Shown here piece after piece: positions 47,378 to 58,600 of a stretch of 64,000 nt of DNA. Both the position numbers and the translations under genes were made by a program. The stretch is from Callaeas wilsoni (taxonomy: Eukaryota; Chordata; Aves; Passeriformes; Callaeidae): NCBI GenBank assembly GCA_013398955.1, contig VWPU01018615.1:1-64000 (forward strand). Direction: 5' to 3'. The notes under the pieces were generated by a model. It had not been told where the DNA came from. It saw only the letters and a program-made list of their open reading frames with translations, and ran no database searches. Position 1 is the first letter of the stretch; every line of letters starts with the position of its first letter.

Positions 47378-50344
47378 GTAAGGTTATTTTCCTGCTTTTG
47401 AGGTTTTTGCTTATTTCCCAGACTCTTCACTTCAGTTGTTAGACATTAATTTCTAGGCAGTAGAAAAGCTTTATTATCATTATAGCTCTTATTTCTCAAT
47501 TTGTTCTCAAATAATTTCTGTCACCTTCTCAAAAAGAAAACTTTAATTGGAAAAGGATTAAAATAATAAAAAAAACTTGAGTCCTTTGTACTGGCAGGGC
47601 ACATTAAAGAGCAATGCCAACACCATACTGACTTCTTTCTTTCCAGGGAAAGCATTGCCTCTCCCTCTTTGTTTCAAACAGCATGTATATATAATAAGTC
47701 AAATTTTCAGTCTCATCTTAACTGGGTTACCAACTTTCCTTGCCCATAATTTTGCATATGCTCAGATAATTATGTCCTGAAATTTGCAAATACAATTACT
47801 TGCTGACACACTTTGTTATCTGAATGATAAAGTATTTGATTGTATCCAGTGAAAACAATATTAAGATGGGGAAGCAAACGTGTTTTAGCAAACCTAATGC
47901 ACTAACTTAAGCTTCTGTTGTTTTATGGAAACACAATCCTCTAGCAGCATGTCTACACCCTGTAGTGAAGTATTGTCTGGAGACCTTACATTAAAAGCAG
48001 GAAAGCCACATGCTGCATTACCACGTTTGCACTTGCCTGCTAAGAAATACAGCTACTCAGGAACAATCACCTTTTCATTTTTTTTAAAACAGGGAAGTTG
48101 GCTTGCATAAAAACCATCAAGTTAATAATGGCTATTAATGGAGTCACAAAATAACTAACAAAAAGGTCCTGCCAAGTTAAACTAGTTTAGCGTTCATACT
48201 GGATCTTGATATTTGTAGGTTCACTACATGTAATAAAACTTCTTGATTTCTCTCCCAAAGAGAAAATTTGCAAAAAGTGTTAAATAAGAAGTCCTGATCA
48301 GAAGAGCAACTGTCAAGATACTGGGCTACAGTTTAGCAGAACTAAGAGGTTTTTGACTGAGTTTAGTTAGATTTGTCAGTAACTTCTGAAGCTACATTTA
48401 TTTCTCATTAGTTCAAATTTAGCAAATCTTCTGTTACCAAAATTGAATAGGAAATCCTTAAAACTGCACATTGGGTCTCTGTGAGGGCTAGCCCTCTCTC
48501 ACGACAGTCTCATAGAGTTCTGGCTGGATTTCCTAGTGCTCACCATAAATGCAAACAAGCAACTGGAAAATCCAGATGGGGTTCAACAGTATTTCAAGAA
48601 CAGTTATGACATAGGACTTTCTTGATACAGAGCTCAGATGTGATGATGAGGAGATTACACTTACAACTCATTTTGGTTAGCAGCTTACAGGAGAGACTGC
48701 GAAGTAGGGGTAAGCAACCTGTCAGTTACATTTAAAGATATTACTAACAAAACCCAAATAAATTATTTTTTAAAATTACCAGTGTACTTACAGGCTTTAT
48801 CAGTAAGATCATGAAGAAAAAACTTTTTGTTAACAATATTATTCTCTGTGTTTGAACATAATGTCATCAATAGAAAAAAAAATACTCAGAGCCTGGAGTA
48901 ATTTGTTTTAGGTCTTGAAAGTGGCACTGAATAAAACCACAGCCAAATACACAGATATTTAACAAATTAATGTTATATGAAATCAATCAACATAAAATGA
49001 GTTACCACGTCAAACTATTCAGAAATTGTGGCAGCACTTGTATCAGGAGAGTTTAAATATTCTTTTTTCTTTAATTTTATCTAGCTTCAAAGCCTTCAGA
49101 CATCATATATTTAAGCTTTTCTTTGCAACTGAGAGAGCTGGAAATCAACCTTTTTTACAGTGAGACCAAAATTCTTAAGTATTTCTATAATCAGTAGCCT
49201 TGGAAGGCAGGTTTTGAAGCAAATGCAAATCAATGCATCACTACAGAGGAAGACTGTAAGAGTTGGTAACTATAATCCAGCAATGACAACACACATAAAT
49301 TGGGTATTAACTTCAGGAAGAATCAAACAGCAAAATCTCAGTGAAGTCTTGGACAGTTTCAGCTTCCAGCTGTAACCCAGAGTGTCTGCACCGTGCTGGC
49401 CAAACCATAGATAAAGCATCATACAAGTTAGAGCATGGGTTAGCCACTGGAAGCAGCTCAGTATTTACAGCTGCACTTGACACCAGTGTCCATATACGAG
49501 GTCAGCCTGACTGCGTTGTGTACCAAAACCCCTCGGTGACCGTACTCAGTCATCCATATCTAAATGCTCCAGCAGCTCAGGAGGAAGCCTACACTTCATC
49601 AGACCCATTCACGGGACACATCCTACCAGCACACAGTCCTTGGCCACCTGGGACAAGCACAACACCTTCCCCCATGGGCTGACAAGTGTTGCTCCTAAAA
49701 CCAACCTGAACTCGTGTTTGTATTCCAGACTTCTGTTCCCATTGCAGCTATGCAGGATCAAAAGGTGTTTACTCCTTTGCCTTAGTAGGTTCTACACCAA
49801 CGAGATTTCAGGAAAATGTGCCAAGAGCGCCAATCAGGGCTTTCATGTTGTTGTTAGAGCCTAAGGAGGGATGACACAGTGTGTTTACAGCTCATGCAGC
49901 TCTGAAGTCTCCAGTTCCCTGGGCAGAAGAAAGACAGCAATGATCACAGTCCCCAGATTACAGCTTGCATTTTGGAAATGTTCAAACCTTTCTGTAGTAT
50001 TCAATGCATTTTGACCAAAAACTGCTCCAGAGTGCAGGCAAAAACAGTTCTGAAAAGAGGAAGCCTCTCCTTATGCAGTGAGAATAAAACTAAGAAAATA
50101 CAAGCTGCATTCAGTATAATACATGTCTAAGAAATTCCCCTTTGAGTTGATACTTTAACTCTACTATCTACATTCACAAGAGACAAATTATTTTGGCATA
50201 TAGAGATAAAAAATTGTGTCAGCTCAAGTTAATGTTGTACCACGATTATCAGAAAATGCTATTTTGACCTTTTAAAAAAATACAGTATTTTCAGACTTTC
50301 ACTCACTCTTAATTCTAAGCACTGTAAAACAGTTCTTGCAAGTT
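47378..50344. other. AT-rich non-coding stretch
   Basis: No gene or repeat family is recognised. A 113-codon plus frame at 49341-49682, in slightly GC-richer DNA, has no domain. Several short A/T runs occur. Confidence 0.35.
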
Positions 50345-50470
50345 AGACAAATATTTTTATTTTGCAGACAAGGAAACTGGATAAAATTTTTAAGTGACTT
50401 CTCCAAACCATTATTAGACCTGAATAAAATTTCAGAAGACTCAATCCTGTATTTTGCGGTGTCCATTAAT
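50345..50470 (-). repeat. MIR-type SINE, reverse orientation
   Basis: TTTATTTTGCAGACAAGGAA, then ACTGGATAAAATTTTTAAGTG and ACTTCTCCAAACC follow the reversed MIR consensus (attttacagatgaggaaactgaggc ... ttaagtgacttgcccaag), with a worn continuation to about 50470. MIR elements spread in early amniotes, so this is a relic more than 200 million years old by family history. Confidence 0.72.
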
Positions 50471-50814
50471 CAACATTCCTGACAGAGTATGTAAGTATAA
50501 ACTATCACCCCTATAAATGTTTACATTATATCTACTGAATGGCTACATAAGTTGAATAAATTGCAGTAAACTAATCTCTTACTGGGTTGCTTTCCTGTTG
50601 GGTCAGCATCGCAGTCTAGGTCACCACACAGCTGTAGGAGAACTGTCACAAGGAAGTGGGCAAGAACATGTGGCCGGAGGTAGAGAGCAAGACCAAGTGC
50701 AGACAGAGATAAAATTAGACACAGAGAGCAGACAGTGATCTAACAAAGTCCTCTGGTTTAGCCACAGGGTGCTCTAGGGTTTTTTTATTCATGCATAAAA
50801 ACACAGAAATATGG
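50471..50814. other. Non-coding spacer between ancient repeats
   Basis: No feature is recognised. Moderately AT-rich sequence without long frames. Confidence 0.3.
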
Positions 50815-51270
50815 GGCTGAAGAATTCATATATTAACTGGCCCAACCCTCCTACTCTAAGGTAAGAATAAGCTCATTGCCCATGGCTGATGATTGTCTAA
50901 GTTGTTCTCACCTCTTGTGAGTATACTGCATTGAGTAACCCTCAGGTAGCCACTGATGATGTTTTATCATCTCAGCAACAGACAGGTCTTATAGACTTTT
51001 AGCCTAAATCACCTCTGTGGCACATTAAACTGATTTCTTTGCTTCCTCTGGAAATTATGGCAAGCCATTGATTACTTAAATACTGACATTTTTCATATCA
51101 AAGACTTATGTCCCTTCTGGTCTCCTTTTTTCCAGTCTTTTCTCTGTGCTTATCTATGTGAAATCTCTTATAATTCAGAACTTTCTCCACTTCAGTTTTG
51201 TCTCTTGAAGGGAGGGAACTAAAACCAAACACAGTATCCCACTGATGAGGATCAGTACCAAACATAGCAG
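50815..51270 (-). repeat. Ancient CR1/L3-type LINE relic
   Basis: Segments follow the reversed CR1/L3 3' end in order: ACTGGCCCAACCCTCCTACT; GTCTAAGTTGTTCTCACCTC; CCTAAATCACCTCTGTGGCA with CATTAAACTGATTTCTT; TTATGTCCCTTCTGGTCTCC with TTTTTTCCAG; CTCCACTTCAGTTTTGTCTC; and ACTAAAACCAAACACAGTAT. About 450 bases are covered, far more worn than the copy at 44091. It could belong to the old CR1 or the L3 clade. Confidence 0.68.
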
Positions 51271-53694
51271 GAAAAGACTTCCATTGTCTGACGGTTGATT
51301 TATCCTTACATGCAACAGTAAACGCTGAGTGAATTCCAACAATATATTTTTATGTGGAGAATAAAATTAAACATGATGCAAGGAAAGTCCCTGCTCTACT
51401 TTTGAAACAACATAATTACATACACATTCTCACACACATTATAATCTGGCTAGCTGCCTGTATGACCTACAAATTTCATTTCTTGTTATGTACTTTTATT
51501 TATTCAACATTCTTCATTGTTCAGAAATGTTGTGTGCCATGACCTTGTCACTCCAGTCAGGAGACTGAGTAGGAACATCCTGGATGAGACAAAAGTTGCA
51601 CCTGTCAATAACTGCAAGGACTTTCCTTTCAGACATGGCCTCTCCGGCCACTTCAGAGGAAAGAAATGAAAAAAGAGAGCAAGGCTCCCAGCAGCAAGGC
51701 TTCCAGTGAACAGAAAAGATGTGGAGCAAGTGCCAAAGGTTCACTGCTGCAGTGAGCTAACATAAGCAGGTGCTTGGGAGCAGGTCTTTCCATTTCCATA
51801 AGGCTTCCCATATTGCAGACTGCCAGTGGCCAGAGGGACTTGCATACACAGGGTTTTTTGTCAACTTCATTTCTTTCTTTCAAAGATGAACCTGAAAGAA
51901 CTGAGAACTGCAAGCTGCCAGAAAAATGGGAATCTGGAGAAGTGTCTGCTTAAACTACTGGGTATGTGGACTGATCAGCGCTGGCTCTAATGCTCTTTGC
52001 ATTTTTCAAAATTATTTATCTGCCAAATAAGTTCCAGGAAATACTTCACAGTAGTGGAAAACACCTTCATTTGCACAGCTCAGGAGAGGGAAGAGTGGCT
52101 GGACAGCACGAGCTGAAGTCAACACCACTGACTCCAGTGTGAAACCAGAGTCTTCAGTCCCTTTGGCCAGGCCTGAGAAATCCCAAAGAAAATCAAGAAA
52201 TCAGCTCAAACAAAACTATTTTTATATCTTAAGAACCTGCAGATCCATTCATATTGATTATCTGAATATTGCAAACTCCCTGTTTTCTCATGACATGCTA
52301 CACGTGTTGGGCTTCACTCAAATTGCGTCTCATACCTCATCGTACCACAAGCAATCCATAATGTTTTTGCAAATCAAGGCCATGGATTTCCTTTAATTTC
52401 AACCAGCAGCTGTTGAAGCAGACCAATAAACAACGACAGTGCAGTTCCCACTGAGCTCCAAAAAAAGGCTGCAAATACATTTAACAACCTGCAGCATAAA
52501 CACATCTTCTGCTTTTAACCACCACTGAATACTTTTCAGAAAGTGTTTTTGTTACGTGTGTATTTTAAGAGGAGAAAGGCTTTAAAGGACACAACTGAAA
52601 TGCCCCTTTTCCAACAGACATATCCACACTCCCTGCTGCATTGCATCTCCCAGATGAATCAGCAATCCACAAATACCAGCAGCTAACCAACTTTCTGAAA
52701 ATGAGTTCAGTAATCAGTCTGATTAATTTAACATTTACGTATTTTAATGTGGAAACTTCAACTTGGGGAATACGTGACAACTGGTGGAAGTCACAGAACC
52801 CTGTAATTGTGTCTTGGTTGGCTTAAGGTATTTCCATAACACACTCCCACTGTTAGTACTGAAACTAAGTCAGACGTCTGAGTAGCGTGTGGTGTTTGAC
52901 AGATTGCTGGCTATGGCACTGAGCTGAGTTTAAAGGGTCCCACTCACGTGGACTCACACCACAGCTAGCCACCACAACTCTTTGTGCCACCATCCTACAA
53001 AACACATTGTTGACTTGATCCAGAATAACAATATCCAGCATGTTTTTTCCTGTAGAGTTGTTTTTCCACACAGATCTCTCCAGCGATGGCTCAGCAGTTC
53101 GGCCTTGCCAGCAGTTGTACTGCCAAAACCTCAGTGGTGGCAGGCAGATGCAGAGCCAGAAGGCTCTTGCTCTGACTTCGCCAAGGAAGCCACTGTCTTA
53201 CTGAGTTACGCTCTCAGGAGGCAGCAACCTCCAAAACTCCCGTTGAGCTTCGCTAAGAAATGCCACCACAGTAGCATATATAACGTGCTGAGGCAGCTTC
53301 CAACTTAAAAAACATGCAAATAAAAAAAGACACAGAAAAATCAACCTGATCTATGTAAAAAGAATGAAACTTGAATTAAAAATTAAATTGTGTTTCTTTA
53401 TAGCACTGAGGCACCTGCTGCTTCACCAAATCTGCAATTCATCCAAGAAGCGCTGAATTTGTATTAAATTAAACTAGTTATAGTCTTTGCCATTTTTACT
53501 AAAAGTGATGGGCTTCAGTAAACCATAACCCACTGGCTGGGAGAAGAGTCCTTGAGGAGACATCTCTAGCCAAGAGATGCAGGCCAAGAGAGCTGGTGAT
53601 GCAAGCCCCACTACCTCCTTGCCCCTGAGACCAGTCTATCGCAAAGTCTGGTTAAATTAAATCAAAAGCCAAACCTTCCCTGTTGCTGGTGCAG
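51271..53694. other. AT-rich non-coding stretch
   Basis: No gene is recognised. A 108-codon plus frame at 52982-53308 has no domain and overlaps nothing supportive. Confidence 0.35.
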
Positions 53695-53815
53695 AGTGTC
53701 TCACATTCATCCCAAGTGACAACTGTGCCTTAGATTAAATCTCTGAAAAAATAGGATATGCAGGGGAAGAGCTGGTGTGCATCTGCCTGCCATTTCAACT
53801 CCACCTCCAGCTGAG
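53695..53815 (+). other. Candidate 121-nt non-coding exon
   Basis: An acceptor (AACCTTCCCTGTTGCTGGTG then CAG at 53694) and a strong donor GCTGAG|GTAAGC bound 121 nt with stops in all three frames. If real it would be untranslated. The donor context resembles that of 36887-36968 (GAG|GTAAGC). This is weak evidence only. Confidence 0.13.
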
Positions 53816-54624
53816 GTAAGCAGGAGTCACTGGGAAGGTATTAGCACTGTACTTCAGCCAGGACCATCCCACCAAGGATACATAAGAAATGACTAACAAA
53901 GGAGACATCTGTTTATGCAGTGTGGAATGTCACTGGGAAAATCGTCGTTTTGGCTATGTACAAATCCACTTTTTAGTGTAAGATTGCAGATCTTGGTATG
54001 GTGCTGGACTGGAGGCAGGGTTAATGTCAGTGGTTGGATCAGGTGGGAGATTCTGTCATTAATGGTCAGGCAGTTTGTGAGAAACTCACTTCGCTTTCTA
54101 TCTCTGTTTCCCTCCCTCACTCTGTTCCTCATCTTCTATTTTTGCTTTTGTTTTGCTTTTTTTGTTTTCATTTCAACACGTTGAGGCAAAAATTGAAGAT
54201 TTCTGTGCAGCTGTTCAGCACACAGGTTGCCTGGCCATTTTATGACTTGTTTTCTGTTCTACCTTGCCTCGTTTCGCAGTATTTACTATTGCACAGCACT
54301 CCAGTCTCTGGAGAGTTTCTGTCCCTGTTTCTAATTGCAGTGCATGTAAAAGGTGCTAAGTTTTCAATAAGAACAATAAATCACTATCAAACCCAGAAAG
54401 AAGAATTTGAAAATGTTTTTCCTTTAAGCAGAAATTAACTGACTCAGGGGGAAGTTGGTGGGAAGCAAATGTTGATCAGAGAAAGCTTACAAAAACCCCT
54501 TCCAAAACAGAGAGCACTTACCTGAGGAAGGAAAATTGCCTCTGCTGGCTTTAAAGAAAACACTTGAAAAAACCATGGGCCTCCCCAGGCATCCCTGTCA
54601 GGCTACAGAAGTGTCTCTGCTCAC
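53816..54624. other. AT-rich non-coding spacer
   Basis: A 134-codon plus frame at 54034-54438 is hydrophobic and T-rich, without a domain. On the minus strand a near-perfect donor, CCTCAG|GTAAGTGC, lies at the 54522/54523 boundary with pyrimidine-rich sequence just upstream. Confidence 0.35.
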
Positions 54625-54786
54625 CTCTGCTGACACCTGTAAGTACCTGCTCAAAGTGGAAACTCCACCAAGAGCAAGACATGCGATTTGGGGCAAGCAG
54701 TGACTCCCCATGTGAGGCTCTGCTGGGGTATGCAGGAGATCCAAGGAACTAGGAATAACCTGATTCATCTCCAGTTCCACCTCCAT
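54625..54786 (-). other. Candidate 162-nt coding-like exon, phase 0-0
   Basis: On the minus strand the acceptor GGTCTTTTCATAG is followed by 162 nt (54 whole codons) that end at the strong donor GCAGAG|GTGAGC. One frame is open throughout and begins MEVELEMNQVIPSSLDLLHT; internal GTACTT and GTGTCA donors are weaker alternatives. Codon content is mixed rather than AT-driven, and a second strong minus-strand donor lies about 100 nt downstream (54522). No family is recognised, and chance cannot be excluded. Confidence 0.22.
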
Positions 54787-55633
54787 CTATGAAAAGACCT
54801 TCAGGTAGGCACTGCACTGCACCTCTTAAGTTTCCTCAGTTCTCCTAAGACCTTTCTGTAGGTTCAACTACCCTTATCTCCAACCCAATCCAGGGAAAGC
54901 ACATGGTAATGAACTACAGCAGAATACCTTGTTCTATTGTAAATGTTTAGCATAGTTAGAAAAGACCATGCAAAGAGTAATGAATTGTGCAGTCACTACT
55001 GTTACACTGCAACTGAGGAAAAGATAACTGGAAAGAAAGGATTTTACTACAGTTTGATAAGGGCGATGAGAAGTGCCTTAAAACAGGGCAGCATGATTTG
55101 AAACAGTATTTGTGCAGTAACTAACACTATTTTCAATGCAAGTGAGTGGAAACACAACCATACTCAGCTGCAGAAAAAAGAGTAATGTGCTTTGCTGCTG
55201 TCAGAACACCTTCAAGCAAATTCTTTGTACACTGGCAGGGAAGTCCTTTGGTTCTGCTTCAGTCAAAGGAAAAAGTCAGTTCTACACTGTGAAACAGCCC
55301 AAATGAATGCTCCTAAAGCACTGACAGAAGGAAACATGGAGAAAAAAATGAGTTTGTGACAGTTTCTTGATTTTATTAGCTTAGGCATTCTGCTTCTGGA
55401 AAAGATGTACAAATTACTATCTACAGTGACATTACCTCAGCTACATATTTGTTAGAGAAGTTGAGCAGCAGAGTCTGGGAAAAGTGTGAACTATTTCTCA
55501 AAGTAACCTCTTGTCCGTCTGGCACATTTCAGGGGACAGAACGTCTGGGTCACATAGGAAAGAAGCTGGAGTCTCTGTGAACCTTGACAGAGCCATGTTG
55601 CAAGCTGCATGAACTGCTTCAAATGAGGCAGCT
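54787..55633. other. AT-rich non-coding spacer
   Basis: Nothing recognisable; no long open frame or repeat signature is seen. Confidence 0.35.
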
Positions 55634-55648
55634 GGGGGGGGGAGGGGG
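55634..55648 (+). other. G-quadruplex-prone G run
   Basis: Nine G, A and five G lie inside AT-rich DNA; the long first run can supply two or more tracts. Its length may vary between individuals because homopolymer G runs are unstable. Confidence 0.5.
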
Positions 55649-58600
55649 AGTGCCACTCTAATGTCTCACAAAAGCAATTAAAATACTGTAAAGCTTCTAG
55701 AATAAGAGACTCAGCATTGCCAACACTTGAAATTTTATTGCAAGTCTCATGATGCTCTATTTAAAGTCATAACTTTTGAAAACATCTGATTACCTTGGAA
55801 TCGGCTGCCATTAAAGAAGGCCTCCAGCAGAGCTTACACAGAAGAGCCTGAAAAGCCCAAGCAGGCTGTAAAGCCTCCAGAAAATAACCTGTTAAAGGCT
55901 CGTGATCTTTAAGCTGATCGTGATTTTGACAGACTGGCTCATGACTTTAACAGTTGGTGTAAGCCGTACCAGAGAGGTGAAAAAGCCCCAACAAACCCTG
56001 CCTAAAAACTAAGCCTAAATGAATTCCTCAACAGCATGAGAAAATTGGCAGCAAGAATGGAAAGCTATCTCCACATTGGCTTGCCTTTGAAAGTCTCTCA
56101 ACCAAACGAACATAAATCTCATACTTCTCTAAATCAAAGGGTAATAATCAAAATCAGCAGAACTCCAAAACTAAGTTGGGTTTATGGAGTCATTCCCAGA
56201 AGGAAAGGTAATAAAAAGTGGAAGAGAATCTCTGGCTTGTTGACTCCAGCACGATAGCTGGAGCCTGGAAGTCAGCTGCAAAATAGGTGCAGCAACTTCA
56301 GAAACAGGAGATGTGGGAGCTGGTGGAAAACAGATGGATGGTTTGCCTACTATGCCAGGGAAGGTTATTTTTTGCTGCTTCTACTTCCATCCACACAAAT
56401 TATAATATACATCCTGTGGATGTTGACTGTGAGGGAAGTGGGGCGAGAGGATCAGGCTGCGGCCACAGCAGTGGGAGAGAACTATCAACACTCATCAAAG
56501 GAGCCTGGATGGGAAAAAAACAGTCTTCAAGTAGGCCAGATCAAGATAACAGAGATGTAACTCCATGAATAAACTATCACTTCCACCTTTGCTACATTTA
56601 TCTCTTCCTTCATCATTATTTCTCCACTCCCCCCCACCACTCCTTCGGATTTCCAAGTAAGACAGAACATCGAGATGTGCACTTTCATTTAAAAGGGAAG
56701 GCAAAGAGGAAGACACAAAGAGATTAAAGCAATCAGACTTACTTCTCACTTGAAAGTTTTGTTTTTACGAAAGGGAGGAGGCTGGTCTGATTTAAGTCAA
56801 CAGTGTTTTGTCAGGGTATCATTGCCGCAAGCACCAGAGCACCTCTAGCCAAGAGCAGCTGAACCTGCTGGCGAGAGCCACGCCAGAGACGGGAGCAAAC
56901 AGGGCAGGGAGGTTCTTCCCATCCAGCCCATTTGGCAGATCACCACGGAAGAATAGGAACGGTGCTTTTCCCGCAGGAAAAGGGTCTGTTTATCTCTATT
57001 AGACACAGATAGGTATATCCTTTTCATAGTCCTCATCTCTGTAAAGCTGCTATCATGCCAAAATATTGTTAACAATAAAAAGCACACCTTTTTCTATGAT
57101 GGAAATTAAAAATAGTTACAATCATACAAAGAATTCCTGGCAACTCTCAATGCCTGTTAGGTCTATCCCTGCTAAACTTGCTGCACGGAAATAATTTAGA
57201 GGTGGAAAGCCAGCCAGGCAACTCACAGGAGACTTGTAGTCCATATTTTTCTAGATTTTGGTCAATGTCTTATTTCCCATTTGTTTTTAATATACCCAAG
57301 ATTTCTCTCAGACCTGCTAAGCTCTGCACTGCTTTTGTTCATTCAGTTTAAAATCTGTCCCACACATACCAGAAAAAAAAACAAACAGAAAAAGAGCTTT
57401 GGGGAATGGAGCACAGCTGCCATTAAAACTGCATTAAGCTTTCCCTGGCCCAACACACCTCCAGATAATGACCACAAAGCAGAAGGTTAGCAAGTCTGGT
57501 CTTCCTCATTTAAGTGACCGTATATTTAAATGGTTAGAGGGAAACACCGATGTTGTCCTTAAAATGAGCCCATGGACACGTGTCAGCCTCCTGCCCAACA
57601 GCAGAGCCCAGCTTCAGCAGGGAGAAGAGACTAGGAAGGAGCAGTGGGATCTAGTCCAGCCTTCATCCACCTGTCCTGCGGTGAGCAAACCAGAGTGGCT
57701 CAGTTGAGAAGGGCTTCTGCCCCTACAAAACCTGTGTGAGGCAACTGCTGCCTTGTACTGGTGTTGATAACCATTCCCGAAGCTCCAGCAGATGTTTTTA
57801 CTTTGGGCCATTCTTGTCACAGGTCCTGCCCCATCACCCTCCGAGGGCTGAGCTGGGCAGGGCTGGAGGAAAGGATGCATTGCTTTCCAGCAGCAGCTTC
57901 TGCAGGGCTGACAGTTGCTTTGCCCCAGCTGCAGGGATAAGTCTTGCAGCTTAGCAAGGCTTTTGAAAGATGTTTTTGCTTCACTAGCAACTGTTTGAGT
58001 CAGTCGCTGATCAGGCACAGAGAACTTTCCACTGTGGAGACATGAGATAAATTGTTAGTTTACTGGACCCTGTAACCATTTGGAAGAACTGGGATGGTGC
58101 CAGGCCCAAGCTCCAAAGTCAGGCTGATGTGTTGCTTGCATAGTGTATGCTCATGCAATAACACTGTATAGACTGATAAATCACTGCATGGCATCTATTT
58201 ATATGTGCCTGCTGAGATAAATACTACCAGGTCGAAGCCTTGCATATAAATGTAAATATTTAACAACAAAACAGGGGTAAGATTGTGCCTGTATCAAAAT
58301 ATTTTCACCCGAGGCCTTTACGCAAAACTTAAAACAGGCCAAATAAATGCTACTCCCTGCTTTTCAGAATCTGCGGTCTGTTGGTGATTAGTATTTGTTT
58401 ACTGAAAGACTCTCTGTGCTATTTGAAGCTGACAGTTACCAACAATTCTCTATACACAACAGTCCTCAGAGGAATGTGCTACCCTCTTTAATATTTCCTG
58501 AAGAGTCCCAGCTCTGTCCTGTGCTACAGAAGAGCGAAGACGAGGCAGAGGCAGGACAGAACACGGCACCGTCACACACAGTACATACAGACATGTCATG

